Shown here one piece after another: positions 1 through 13,200 of a DNA stretch of 64,000 nt. The stretch is from Xestospongia bergquistia (Eukaryota; Porifera; Demospongiae; Haplosclerida; Petrosiidae), in assembly GCA_963965975.1 (NCBI GenBank), contig OZ014414.1, positions 7,167,501 to 7,231,500 on the forward strand, in the 5' to 3' direction. A program made the position numbers and the translations under genes. Under the pieces are notes generated by a model. That model was not told the DNA's origin. It did no database searches and saw nothing but the letters and a program-made list of their open reading frames with translations. How positions within the stretch are numbered: position 1 is the stretch's first letter; each line of letters begins with the position of its first letter.

Positions 1-1386
1 CTGTACGTGTGTATGTTACTATATGAAATTTTTTAATCATCTTGTTTTAAATGATAACATAATTATAAAATACATACACATACTTATTTCCTTCTCCTGT
101 CTTTCATAATTACATTATGTAATTATCGAAATTATTCACAACATATTCCTAACATGGTTTACAAATATACGGCTTCAAAAAATTTAGTAACACGTGCGAT
201 GTGTGTTACTATTTTTAGTATGAGCGTACTTATAAATCTCTATCCCAAAGCTGTTTTCTACGTACGTGTTTGTTTCTTCTCCATTGGATACCCTGTTCTG
301 CAGTAACTTCAGCAGGTTCGTCATACTATTTAGGAAAAAGGTATATCAATAACTAGTAAAATAATATTGTAATTGCTTTCAGTTACTGTGTATATAATCA
401 AAAATAATGAGAGACTAGACTTGTGGCTAGTGAGACTGCTAAATCAAAGCTTCCAAAGGATATGGAGACAAGATCATATTATTAATGAAACGATTTTTCT
501 ATTGGATTCTGAATTGCATCTCTAGAATGTTTCATCTGCAGTACTGCATGTAGCATCTACCTAACTAACTGCACTATTCATTCTATAGCTGTCGTATTAC
601 GTGAATTATTGACACAAAGCAACGGTGTACGAAGATAGATGAATGTAGTCTTTAGGAATGGACGGTACAAACAATAGATCTAAAAAAATCGTACCAATTC
701 TAATTAGAATTGGCCTATCAATGCTCCAAATGATTATGTTTAAATAGCTATAAGTAATTAAATAAACATATGAAATTAACTGAATTAACTTTGTTTTTTA
801 TTTAGGAAAGTCTGAGTGATATAAAACTACTGTTCAACAATTGTTCTCTCTTGGGATTTTTCATCACAACAATGTCCACTTTATATTCTTATTATACTAT
901 AGTATTAATTTTACAAGTATTAATAATATTTATAAATATTTACAAGACTAGCACACACACACACACACATATACACACATATACATACATATACAAATTA
1001 TATGTATATATTATATATAATGTACATAAAATGACTTGCATTTGTTTATTTTTATCCATGTACATACAAATGTAAGCAATACAGCTTACAATTAATGAGC
1101 TGACTAATACATATATAAAATACATTTAGTGCATCCAGACAGTTGACTTATATATATCCAAATGTAAATGTTTATATATTACACTGACATTGTTAGGTCT
1201 AGTTGTTGTGTATAGTATTTGATTTACATGTAGTTGCTTACCCTTGGGTTGTTTGTAACTATAAGTTAGATGCAATACTTCCTATGTGCATTCCACAGAC
1301 TACATTCATGCAGTTCCAGTTATTTTAATACAATGATTTATTAAAAGGAATGTTAAGTGATTTGTTTAATTGTGTTTTGTTTATAG
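1..1386. other. Non-coding flank with CA/TA microsatellite
   Basis: No convincing gene is visible here. A (CA)n stretch begins near 951 and grades into mixed CA/TA repeats up to about 1020. The true start exon of the stefin-like gene that follows probably lies here, but no ATG could be tied to it by splice phase. Confidence 0.4.
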
Positions 1387-1529
1387 GCTTTCTCTAAACA
1401 ATTGGACTTTGATAAACAAGGTTAGTGCAGTATAATAATGAACTAATTTCAATTTCTATTTTTTTATGTAGTTGTTGTGTGCAACTTCATTAATACAAAT
1501 GCATGTTGTATTAATATTATATATAATAA

Positions 1530-1561
<32 letters not shown>

Positions 1562-2117
1562 ATTATTGCAGCCAATATTTATTACCACTGGTGTTACCAT
1601 TACGGTCTTGAATATATATACATACAAACACACACACACACATTTTTTAATGTTTTTTTAAAGCTGTTTTTTGTAATACTTAGATCAACTATTTGAGGGT
1701 ACTGAACACCCTGTTGAGGATTACACATCATTTCTTCCATCGTCTACAGAGACACTAGAGAAACCAAATAATGCACAGAAAAAAATAGCTAAGATGGTGA
1801 GAGTTAAGCAATCACATTGAATGTAACAAAAGGTTTCTTTGTCTAATGAAGAGTGGTGCAGAGAAGATACTAAATAGTGGGGAAAAATACTTTGCTTATT
1901 TGGTTGACTGGTACACAAAAAACAATGATACATTCTGTTTCAGAGTAAGATCAAATCATAATTATCTGTTCATTAAATGTTACATTAACAGGTTCATGTT
2001 AATGATAAAGGAGTAATTGATGTCTGTGGACAATATCCTGGTAGTATGGTCTGTGACTATGAAGCAAAAAGGAATAAATGCCCTGAAACAGAACCTATGA
2101 AGCTAAATATCAAATAA
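1387..2117 (+). CDS. Stefin-like (cystatin family) protein, copy 1, 5' end not found
   Basis: Four exons fit together: 1387-1420, 1684-1796, 1852-1944 and 1992-2117 (stop TAA). The last three correspond to the three exons of animal stefins (cystatin A/B), small cytosolic inhibitors of papain-type cysteine proteases. Seen: both later introns are phase 0, and they fall just after an IAKM motif and just after CFR, where human cystatin B has introns after IADQ and after YFIK. The final exon begins VHV, as in stefins. The inhibitory QVVAG loop is absent; its place is taken by residues around WYTKNND. The usual acceptor of the third exon has lost its final G compared with the copy at 47.8 kb, so splicing must use an AG six bases downstream, which keeps frame and removes two residues. 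The first exon (AFSKQLDFDKQ) has no start codon, so a 5' exon is missing. Family assignment is inference from fold-length, introns and weak similarity; it may no longer inhibit proteases. Confidence 0.5.
1525..1562. repeat. (TA)n microsatellite
   Basis: Near-perfect TA dinucleotide run inside the first visible intron of the stefin-like gene. Confidence 0.85.
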
Positions 2118-3395
2118 CATTGTAAATTCAACTGTTCAACTTGAAGTTGCTACACACAATAACCTTTTTACATTTTGTAGAATTTAAAAGATAGAGAAAA
2201 GAAATACTCTTGAGGAGAGTGAATTAAATATTTTGAGTCAACATAGAATTGCTACTAAAACTTTCAATGAAGGTGACACTTTGTAGTCATCTTTTTGGCA
2301 TATTGAACACTGCCTATGTATGCATGAACAGCTTCTGACAGCATACTAACTTTAGATATGACAGGAGTCTTAAAAAATGGACAAGTGCTTCTTAATTTGA
2401 AGTTGTTATTGGTACATAGTTGCTGTTATTGTGTATTTTAAAATATGTTTACAAATATAATTAATATACATGTATTTTTTAATGGCAAATTTTGTTGCTG
2501 ATCTGAATTGTAGGTGTAGTCAAAAACATTGCTATCTCCTCTAAAATTATGATTAAAAATGCAATAAAAAAGAGACACATTAACTTCTATTTAATTATAA
2601 TGTAGACAATTTGACTGTAATCTTCTAATTACATACTACCAATTATAGAATTACTTCTCTTAAAAAGACCTAATAATATTTCTGTTAACATAAATCTAGC
2701 ATGTCACTATTAATAAAAACTATGTTTATTTTATTTATTTAAAAAAATGGAATGCATGCATGTGTAATGTTACCACGCACTATGTGTTATTGGGTAGTAT
2801 TGCTGTCATTGTTGTAAGGGCTGTTTTGTGGAATTTATAATAGGACATTCCTACATACTAAATACACACATAAGCACACATACACAACTGCTGTTCTTCA
2901 ATCAAAACAATATATGTTGTTACTATTGCAGTGGATAGGGAATTCATGCAATAAGTCAATTAAAACAAGTTATCTACTTAACAATGATATAACTCTCTCT
3001 TATTAGACTTTAATCTGCTTCATCACCTAATCTTTTTAAGCATAAATTATATAGATATTTTTAGCCATTTAAATTTTTAATCTCTCTGTATTCTTTTAAT
3101 CATTGGTAATAACAATGCTTTCCATATTCTTTTCTATCATAGGACATTCATCTGATATTTCATATGTTGATGTGGTATCCTGCTCAAATTTTTAAAAAAA
3201 TGCAAGCTAACAAACTTAAGCAAAAGTCTAATACATGTACAGAATACTAATAGATATATACTATTGATTAAAGTATAACTGGAGATTTACTTTGTGAGTG
3301 AAAGTTAGCTGAAACTAAATTAATAATTAATAGACTAAACTAAATGTAATTAGTCTGTTGCAAGATACATGTGATAATCCCATTTCTCTAATGTA
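2118..3395. other. Intergenic, nothing recognised
   Basis: AT-rich sequence between two convergent genes. No ORF, RNA gene or repeat with paralogues in this window was noticed. Confidence 0.4.
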
Positions 3396-4009
3396 TTAAA
3401 CTTCTTGATCCATATATCTTTCATAATGTTCCTCAGCTATCAAATGTATGTTGACTTCATTTTCTTTGACTCTAAACTTGTAACGTTTGGCTAGTATCAG
3501 AAATATAATAAATATTATGAGAATAATGACACTCTTTAGTACATGATAGTAAAGACTTTGACAGTGTATTTCTCCTTGGCAATTGAACAAGTACTTTCCA
3601 CTAATATTAATAAGTGCTGCAATCAATAGACCAATCAAGAATCCCCTCATCTCATGTGGAGAATGACCTATTGTGAACTCTAAAAAATAAATGCCAAAAC
3701 CAACCCATGTAAAATTTGAGGAAAAATAAATGATTTATATGAAGTGGTACTTAAATTTTAAATCTCTCTTCAAGCAAACATGACAACATAGTATAATGTA
3801 GTCAATAAAGCAATAATAAGTCCTAAACCAATTCTCTTGAGCATGCTAGGAATAAATTTATAGAAATATGATATATCAACGAGTGATAGAGAGCTAGAGC
3901 TATCAAAAAGTATAATAAATCCTTGTTGACACAACAAAAAATGAACTGTGAAGCTTTGTTTGGAAATAAAAAAATTCATTGTTAAGTCTCCAGCGTAGTC
4001 AACACCCAC
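3396..4009 (-). pseudogene. POT/SLC15-type peptide transporter, C-terminal relic
   Basis: Two minus-strand reading frames resemble consecutive pieces of proton-coupled oligopeptide transporters (POT/PTR2, SLC15), which import di- and tripeptides with protons. The upstream piece (4009 down to 3770) contains IPSMLKRIGLGLIIALL, typical of a late transmembrane helix. The downstream piece (3679 down to the stop at 3396) begins EFTIGHSPHEMRG and continues into two hydrophobic segments and a charged tail; EF..SP..MRG is a signature of the family near TM11. Only about 170 residues of an expected 500-600 remain. No donor in the first piece has the phase needed to join the second, and directly upstream on this strand lies an unrelated kinase relic. 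I read it as a truncated pseudogene. An alternative is the 3' end of a gene with exons elsewhere, but the missing donor argues against that. Confidence 0.6.
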
Positions 4010-4194
4010 TACAAAAATTAATAATGGAATTAACTGTCCTCTACCTGCTACTCTGCGAAAGGTCCGCCATATATACTTGTCTTTACCTAAATCTATAGAC
4101 GTACGTTAAAGCACTACAATTTCTTGGATACGTGTACACCAACAATGGAAGTTTTATATCTACCTGTCTTAACATCAGCAAGTATGTATACCCA

Positions 4195-5071
4195 ACCATT
4201 GATTACAGAGTGCATGGTAACGCTTCAAAATGAACAAAAATTATTTCAACAAAACCTACAGGAGAGTCAAGAAAGAGAAGGAGTAATATGTCATACTAAT
4301 GCTGCTCTTCAACAACAAGTACAGCATAGTCTCACTGGATTATCAAGAAGGAGGAGATTGAGATGACTAATATGATCCTTAGGAGGGGAGGTTGCATGGG
4401 GGAAATCAAGGTGGCTACAGTCTTAAAAGTATAGTTGCAAAATGCCTTCATGGAGTTATACTGTCACTATATAACATATCAGTTTTTACATGAGAAATGG
4501 AGATTGCTGCTCAGTACATCATCCCAATCTCCTTTGGTTTATTGGAGCCACTTAAGAAGGTAATCCTATAATCCTCTCAAAACTAATGCCTACTAGCCTT
4601 CTTATAGAGTTAGAAGATGGTCCTTTACCTTATCATGCTGTTTTAGCTATCGGTGAAGATATAGCTTGTGCTCTTAACTATCTTTACTTCTTTAAACCAA
4701 TATTGTATGTTAGCATTGCTAATATCCTTCTACAGATGACAGGTGGGTAGAGAGCCAAGGTATCAGACTATGGCTCAACTAATCTTCAACCAATGATAGC
4801 TGAAACAGTCAACCCAGGTAATCTATTTTATTTTGCTCCAGAAGTTGGTGTACCAAGAGACATTTCTCTTAAAATGGATGTTTTCAATTATGGTGTTGTC
4901 TTGACTGAGATGATCATATGTCATATTCCTGAGGTAGCAGAGAGACAACTTCATATTAATGCGTTTCATTGACTGACTTTTAAAGCTCTTACTGATTGAT
5001 GTTTGAAGAAGGATCATAGAGAACTTCCAACAATGTCAGAGATTATTACAAATTTTAATGAAAATATTTAG
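4195..5071 (+). pseudogene. Decayed coiled-coil/TKL-kinase copy
   Basis: This stretch aligns almost base for base with 31,206-32,114, the coiled-coil and kinase exon of the Kelch kinase gene. Recognisable pieces include SQEREG of the coil, the segment around ETVNPGN, and RQLHIN near the C-terminus. It is broken many times. The coil/kinase boundary is frameshifted. The HRD catalytic loop is deleted, with FKP running almost directly into the ANILLQM-like segment. In-frame stops occur after the DYG region and in the last helix. The Kelch half is absent. The 3' flank (to about 5,230) also matches the flank of the intact gene, so it arose by genomic duplication rather than retrocopying. Confidence 0.85.
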
Positions 5072-5239
5072 TAAATAACATTTTGTGTGTATTTCAGTTT
5101 CGGTAGTCAATTTATACTAATAGTTAGCTTAGTTAATTGGATGACTTTTATATAATTTTCAGACATTTGACTATGTGTAGATTTTTGTTTGACACATTAT
5201 TATAGTGAGTGCAATTGTTGTTACAATGTGATTCTTAAT

Positions 5240-5880
5240 CACATTTATCTCTTTAAGGAACTGAATGTGTACCTAGTACTGATTTACCTCACACATTTAT
5301 TTAATCTCATGAAATTCATAGTGCATGAATATCTTATGAAATTGGTAGGCTATAGTAAGAGATTATATAAGAAAATTTCAGAATATATATTTTGGATGAT
5401 GTCATTTATTACATCAATTTCGGGTCTATTAAAGGTGTTTTATTACAGTGCTATATGCCATAATGGGTTATTGCCTTTTTGTTAAAAAAATAATAGCAGT
5501 AAAGTTATAATAAAACTTTGCTTGTTTATCATCAATGTCCATGCAGTATAGCTTAGTATAATACTTTTCCTTATGATGTAAATTAAATTGAACAAATAAT
5601 TACATGAGCTATATACTTTTTACAAACTATATTGAATTATAAATTAATCTGATTATTTCTCTATAATTTATAGATAACGGCAGACTGGTTGAAGAATGCA
5701 ATCATCATTCCTTACATTACAGCCAAAGGTGCACATTTCCTGCATTATTGGTCTACCTAATAGCAATCAATAGATTGCTATTCAAAGCTTATTGAAGCTA
5801 TGCAATTGTATAGTAGAAAATTTCCTGTAGGCAAAGAACATCGTTCATCCCATACCATGCATCCAGCATGCAATAGAATT
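5240..5880 (+). pseudogene. Relic of the Death/pseudo-Roc-COR family
   Basis: About 5,250-5,345 matches the exon before the Roc-COR exon in genes B and C, including GTECVPGTD-like coding with an internal stop. The following intron is also conserved. At 5,673 the start of the large Roc-COR exon is recognisable (ADWLKNAI, then ITAKGA) but it is frameshifted and fades by about 5,880. The relic abuts the kinase relic, showing that a deletion fused a kinase 3' flank to the middle of a family member. Confidence 0.75.
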
Positions 5881-5934
5881 CAATGACTGATTCTTTTAGC
5901 ATTTAAGGACATTTCTATAATCATAGTTATTTTG

Positions 5935-6180
5935 ATTTTACTGTTCAGTTGTCAGTATTGACTGTGTCAATTAGGCAACATTGTATAGTAGTCTTGTGCA
6001 ATAAACCTATTTCTGGCAGAATAGAATGAGTGTAGCTCCTGAAACTAGTATTTAAGTAAATGTATGCTGTATTACATAGTGACCACACCCTCTCTTGATA
6101 CACCCACTTCATCATCTAATGGTGGATCAGACCAAAATGGAAGTTCACATTCCCTCAGGTCACTCCCATATTGCAATGAT
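5935..6180 (-). promoter_or_regulatory. Inverted copy of the shared upstream module
   Basis: The reverse complement of this stretch matches the module found upstream of genes A, B and C (6,740-7,020, 17,350-17,610, 33,960-34,200 and 34,760-35,010). Shared words include GGGTGTGGTCAC and TTGCACAAGACT. It faces away from gene A and no gene follows it leftward. It may be a stranded promoter copy, or evidence that the module is a mobile repeat. Confidence 0.55.
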
Positions 6181-6739
6181 GTATAGTGGCAGGTTTTCTT
6201 ACTGCTGATGCTACATAATATGAGAGGATAGATCACATAAGATGGAATGAGTAGATAACAAATAATAAATGAATATACTGCTAACCAGTAGTTTACAGTT
6301 CAAATTCAAATAAAAAATACATGTACTAGTAATTGTACATATACATGTACCTTTATTTATGTTATATACATTAATTTTTATACCCACTTCATGATTGATG
6401 TTGAAAGACATTTGAACATCAGAAGATTATCATCATGACATAATAAGGATATCATCATGACTCTTAAAATACTATCATGAAATAATTTTTTCCATGGCTT
6501 CGACCAACATATACATCATCTGTCTGCATAATCCAAACATATCCAAACTCAAGTGGAATAAACAGATATAAAATAAATCATACAAACATAATTATTAATA
6601 GGAAATGTCAAAAATAGATAGATAGATTATTAAGATTAATAAATGGACAGATAAATTAATAACATTACCAACCTCGTTTTGACTATAAATATCTAGTGTT
6701 CTTTTATATATAGCATGTTTTAATAAGCTATATTAATAG

Positions 6740-7020
6740 ACAACCTATGTCCAATGTAATAGGGAGTGATCTGAAGGAATATAAAATTCTCCTGTTCACC
6801 TTGGTTTGATCTACCATTAGATGATGAAGTGATATGTCAAAAAAGGGTGTGGTCACTATCGAATAAAAACATATGCATTACATGTACTTAAACATTAGTT
6901 TCAGAGGCTACACTCATTCAATTCTGCCTGAAATTGGGGTGGTGCACAAGACTCTTACACTAAAATTGCCTAATTGGCACAGCAGTACTGAACAACTGAA
7001 CATTAAAATCATAATAATTA
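6740..7020 (+). promoter_or_regulatory. Shared upstream module of gene A
   Basis: One of five copies of a block of roughly 250 bases. It lies about 200 bases before the gene A start, and the direct copies keep a comparable 200-300 base distance from a Death-exon ATG once a transposon in the gene B copy is discounted. Conserved position suggests promoter or 5' leader sequence. This is inference; no TATA or initiator element was identified with confidence. Confidence 0.45.
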
Positions 7021-7220
7021 CTGTATATATAATTGTATACATGCAGTTAAATGCTAGTCATTGACTTCGATTGCTGGAAGCATGGTATAGGAGGATAGAT
7101 CAAAAACAATGGATGAACAGAATGCTAACCCGTACTTCGATTCACGGTTCAAATTCAATACACTTGGGTATTCATGATTATCATCATTATGTATAGTCTC
7201 GCCCCAAATTGTCACGCCCA

Positions 7221-10200
7221 ATGTCTGGGGACGAGACTAACTTTATGATGGACGCGACAGGAGATTTTGACGCTTTTTTAAATGGAAAACCGACTCTTAG
7301 CGAACTATTCAAACACGTCAGTATTAGTACCAAGTGGTACCAGTTTGGTGTGCTTCTAGAAATAAATAGCACCAAGCTGAATTGTATTGAACAAGACTGT
7401 CAAGGAAGCGATATGAAAGCTTTGAAGATGTTTGAATTGTGGCTCTGTTCAAATCCCTCTGCTTCAAGAAAAAAGATAATAGACACATTAGAGACAGAAG
7501 CCATTGGTGAAAATACGATTGCTGAAAAATATCGGAAGACATTAATTGAAAGTAAGACCTGACCCTTTAAAGCTTGGGTTCAAATATTTTTTTTCCTTTT
7601 AAATAGTTCAAAATCTCAATACTCAAATAATTCATAAACAGTCAGGGAATCTTTCTCAACTAATTCTTCCTATGGAGGTAGCTTATACATTATATACAGA
7701 GGGTGTATTCTCTGTGGAGACATTTGATCATGTGAAAAGATCAGGAGGGTCACTAGCTGGAGTTCCATTGAAAGCATTACAAAATACAATATCTAAAGAT
7801 CCTAACAAGTTGGTAACCTTTGGTATGGTCCTATTACAATCAGAGGAGACAGGAAGTATAGGAAAAAGCATTCTGAAAGATTATGGTAGGTAGTTAAATA
7901 TGTAATTATGAAGTTATACTTATATATTATTAGGCCCAGTAAGAGAGCTCTATCTCTCACCTATTCACCAAGAGAGTTTTGAAGAAATGAGAACAAAACT
8001 CGGGCAGCTATTTACGACTGTTTTACCTCTGATTGAAAATGCTGCAGCACTACCAAATCTCAAAAGGTTTCTTCGATGGTCTTACCCAGAGCTAAAACAT
8101 CAAATACATGAAGCTGAATTATTTGATGATGTTATGGATATTGTACGTGAGAAGTGTAGCTTAATCAATGTGGCCTGCTTGAAAGCTATAATCGATCATT
8201 GTAATATTAAAGAAGCAATAGATCATATTACAGCCTATCAATCTGAAGTTGATAAATTTTGTGAGAAGATCAAACTTCAGTTATGTGAAAATGAGAACAT
8301 TATGACATATCGATCCTCTCTTCTCAAATGTGAGACAATCGAGTTTGTCCTAGAATGGAAAACAGATGAACACACTCTTAAAGAGATAAAAGATCTGCTA
8401 TCGAAGGCGTTTGGAAGTATTGCCAAACAAGTCTTGGTTAAAGAAGCCAAGGAAGGCAACTCTGTCATAGTGACCTGCTATGCTCCACGATATATGATGG
8501 ATGTTTTAAGGAAAGTAGCAGAGAAGAATCTTGCCGTATTAAAACAGATGGGAGTGATCAAGTTAACAATAGGGTACAATGTCATTTGGGATGAAATAAC
8601 AATGTTGCAATCTGCCCTGAAGGAAAAGGAAGGTAATTTGCATTAACTAAAAGAGTTCAATGATAACTGATGCATGTACAGATGCAAGAAATTATTAGTA
8701 ATTATAATAATTTCAAGGTCATCTTAAGTGTATTTACCACTACTAATTAATATTCATAATGATGATGTTCTATAGTCGAATGAGTTAGCTTCTCCTATAT
8801 TTCGGTAAGTTGACTTGTGGAGGAGGGTCTAAAAGTGAAAATACTGCACTTTTTGATATATATATATGGGATTGGTGCAGTACCAGAAAGCTATCATAGT
8901 GGCAATGAATATTGTTATTGTATTTCAATGTTACCTGATCTATTTCTAAAGACTCAAAGTAGACCTACAATTTTATTTGTAGATCATTTTAAAGTTATGC
9001 CAAAATTAAGTTCAATACATATTTTTGCAAATTACTGGTTATTCCGTCCAAGCATACCAAGTTAGCTTTTTTATGTAAGTTTTTATTAGTGATCTTACAG
9101 CTTAACTAAAACAACATGCAGAACTAAAATGTATCTTCCACAATACTTACCATACAAATAATATTTATAACCATTATTTCAAAATTGTAGTACTGCTGCA
9201 CATTCCATGCAATCTGATTCGGCAGTAAGCCAAGCTTCTACACCTTCCTCAGTCCATCAGCTTATCACAAATAAGTGGGCTAGCTGGCTAGACTAAGTAA
9301 CTTGTAATCTTAAGAGGTGCATACATTTACAGGCGCATATGTTTAGATATAAATTGTTATGTACCACTCCTTTAAGAATTAGAAAAGGAGCTGACTTCTT
9401 TTTAAAAAAGAGTTGGTGTAGAGTTCCTTTTGAATAATAATTGTCTTAATTACAAAATTTATTAAATGCTATAGTACATTTAAAAAAAGTTAATCATAGA
9501 AGAAAAATATCTTAAGGCTACACGTCTGAAATGATTCTCAGAGGAGCATGTTGCCAGACATCCAAGAGTGTTTTGCTTCTTAAATAATAAATAAAACTTG
9601 TCTAATAAAACTTGTGACTATATTTTGATGATATCAATTAATTAGATCAGATTCTGCCTTATTGCAGTTGCTTTATTTATTTTCTCTTACAATTCTATAA
9701 TGTTATAATGAGCTGCTTTGTGTAAAGTAGTAAAGTTATAGTGTAGCTTGTTGGGTTTATGATCATGTCTATGTAATCCGGCTGAGTACAAATGATTCCT
9801 TATGATATGAATAAATTGGCCAAATATTTGCATAAATTGCATACTTTTACTGCAAAAACAGTTGTGGCACCTACCCACTAAATATAGTGAAAATCAGTTG
9901 TCCCAAATAGCACACCTCATAAAGTGGATCCTGAAGCCCCTGATGGGATTATTCACTGATCAGGGTGGTATTTTACCATTAATATCAGTGTGTTAATTAG
10001 TTAAGAATGTTGTTAATCAAAAATACAATCAAATTTTACCAATATTACAACAATACTAAATAATAAATAATTGGTGTGAGTATTCCACCTTTGTAGCCAC
10101 TCTAGATTTTTGCAGTGTTTAATATGTTGTATTGATTTATATATCAATATAATATTTTCTTTATAGAGATGGTATTAGCTGACTGGTTGAAGGAAGCAAT

Positions 10201-13200
10201 TACTAGTCTTCATATTACAGCTAAAGCTGCACCTATTATTCTTTGCATTACTGGTCTACCTAACAGCAGTCAATCGATTGCTACTCAAAGCTTACTGAAG
10301 CAATTGCAGTGTGAACAATTTCCTGTAAGTGAAGAACATGGTGTATCCTTTTATGAAGCATCAGCAGTAAGAACACCTGCCACTACATCATTGATCTATT
10401 CCAACAAATTTAATTATGCTTTAGTCATGGAATCAGCTATAAAGTATCATTTTTATTTGCAAGGAAAGTTTATACAAAATATTGAAGTTCCAAGCAATCC
10501 CAAATCCATTTTTGACAACGATGATGATCTTGATCATCATTTTAAACAAATAATTCAGGATTTTTATCGTAACAGAGCATCTCCAGGAAACAATCCGGAC
10601 TGGAATCAAGGTCTACCAAGTGGAATTGCCATGATCAACATATGGGATGTTGGTACCAGCAAAACAGCCCTATATATTCTTCCTATGCTAGCTGGTCATC
10701 TATACAGTAGCCGTGTATGGATGTTTTTTGACCTTTTACGTGACCTTCCCAACCTTTATGACCCTCCCGAAATATCGAATGAGAGATCAGATGAAGCACC
10801 AATACTGAAATGGCATTCTCGGCTTTATCATCTTTTTCGTTTGGCTCAACTGGGATCATCAAAGTATCATGATCGTTCTAATGTATGTACGTTAGTAGCT
10901 TGTCTTGATAGCTCTAGATCTGTGGGAAATGAAGAAGAAGAAAATATGAAGGGGCAGTTTAAAAAGGAGACCATAGTTGCAGCTACTCAAATGAATGTTG
11001 AGAATCTTGTTGATATGCAAGATGTCATACCATTTCTTTCAGAAGACCAAGAAGGATTACTCAAAAAAACATTTGATGACATTGTTAATATGGAGCTCGA
11101 TAAACCTGTTTCTCTTCCTCTCTCGTACGTTTTCCTTCGTAGCTCATTCTACAGAATAAAAGATTTATTGTATGTCAAAAAAGATTTTTTACGGTCAAAA
11201 GCAAGCAAACTTAAAATATTTGGTGATGATTTTGAGCATTTCTGCAAAGTTTTTACATCTTTGGGTAGCATCATCGATATCAGTCTTATTAACGAAAAGT
11301 CCGATATTGTCATTCTACAACCTGTTCCATATTTTCATGAGCTAGACAAGCTGTTTTATCTACATTCTGAGACCGACTCTCTAGTTACAAAATATGGGTT
11401 AGTAACAAAATCAAGAGCAGCAAATATATTTGGTGACGACAAGAAAGCTTTGGACATGATGAGCTCCCTTGTGCATTTTGGGATTGCGCTGGAAATAGAA
11501 CAAAGTCGAATAAGCAATTTGCCTCCCCTTAGTGATCACGAGCGTGTTTATTATATTCCTGATGCAAGTACAGCATCAGCTATTGCTGAACACGAACCAA
11601 ATGCATTGTGTCTGTTACGTGATGTCGATCGAGCAATGATACGCCCAAATGTTGCCTTTACTAAATTATTCCTTAAAAGATATGATAAAGCTATGCTGTA
11701 TATTCCTGAGCACTCACTTGTTAACGTGACAAGCATTAGAGCACATTCTGACAATACAGATGATGGAGTTATTTTTAAAATGGTCTATCTCGGTGATGCT
11801 ATTGAGTTTCGTTTTCCATCACAGCAACTACATGAAGATGTTGTAGATCAAGTCATCACTGTCTGCCATAAAATGATGGAGATGACAACTTTCAAATACA
11901 ATTTTGCAGTTAGGTGTTCAAATGAAGTAGACCAAAATGCTGTATATAAACTTCAGCAACATTATCATCACCTACCAGATAATGAGTTATGTCAAATGTG
12001 CAAAGACAATGAAATGATCAATAAGTCTCTTTCCGTGTACAATGCTGTACTTAGCAAGGTAATGATAGTATTTTCTTGTATATCATGCATCAATGTAGTA
12101 CCCCACATATAATGCATAGATCATAGAAAATAATAGTCTTTATGTTAACTATAAGCTTTATTCATTGTTGTTTAATTGTTTTAGGTGAAAAATCAGGTTC
12201 CTAAAAACAAAATTCTTAATGGAGGTAACTATAAATATAATATAATCTTTAGATTTATCATTACAAAATAGATTATAAAATACATTGAAAAAAATGTCAA
12301 AAACATATTTTGAATTGCATAACTCCGAAAACAGCTTCAAAAGGACTAGTGTGTGTTATCTAGAGTTATTCTATTGTAAACTTTATTGTGACAGTACTTA
12401 CACGTGTAGGAATCATAATAATTCTTTGTCTATCTATGAGACATTTAAAAGAGTCTTTATAGTTCAAACAATTTACTAAACAACTATCTATTAATATGAA
12501 ATAAAAATAAAAGCATTGTCATTATTTTTATGTCTCATCTAGTGATTTGATTCACCAAAGCTAGGTTCATTCATTTACAGTAATATATATGTATTTGTAT
12601 ATGTATATATTATATATATTGTAACTATATTACATTTTTTAGATCCTTTGTCACTTGATGATGCTTATGCAGTGGCTAAGGGAATGTCAGAATTGTCAGA
12701 CAAAACATTGTATGTTGTTTGTCAATGTCTTGATTTACCAGAAATAATCTTATTTAAAGACAAACCGGAATGGAGACATTGCATGAGAATACTAATTGCT
12801 TGGGAAGACTTGTCCAGTGAAAATGATACCTCTAAGAAAACACTTGCTATTAAGCTGATGAAAGCAGCCACTGAAATACACAAACAAAGTAAAGAAGAAA
12901 GCAAGAAGCTGGAAATCATAGCAAGATCACTTGACTACAAAGGTAAAATTAATTATTTTTGTTCATTTGATAGTTGCATTATTTCCTCCTTTACTCATAC
13001 ATGTCCAGATTTATCATCAGAATACCTATAGGTTATCTATAGAAATCCTTTACTGCATGTCCATATTCCCACAGTTCCCTATCATATGAAACAGGACTGT
13101 AGGATTCCAAGATAACTGTGATGACAAATCTGCTCATTACTGCTTTTTCTGTTTAATTTACTATTTACAGCAGCTTCTGATTAGCTTTACAATTATAATG

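Noticed and set aside
230..325. Minus-strand frame after a good acceptor, reading YDEPAEVTAEQGIQWRRNKH
   Set aside because: Only 31 codons, no upstream exon and no paralogue; could be chance.
6873..7064. Plus-strand ORF within the shared upstream module
   Set aside because: Not open in the other module copies and low-complexity in composition.
9374..9410. Gene A exon matching gene C exon 39,244
   Set aside because: Stops after nine codons because of a small sequence change; skipping it keeps the phase of gene A.
12158..12340. Minus-strand ORF repeated at 44,406-44,642
   Set aside because: Its conservation follows from the duplicated introns of genes A and C, and on the plus strand it is intron.
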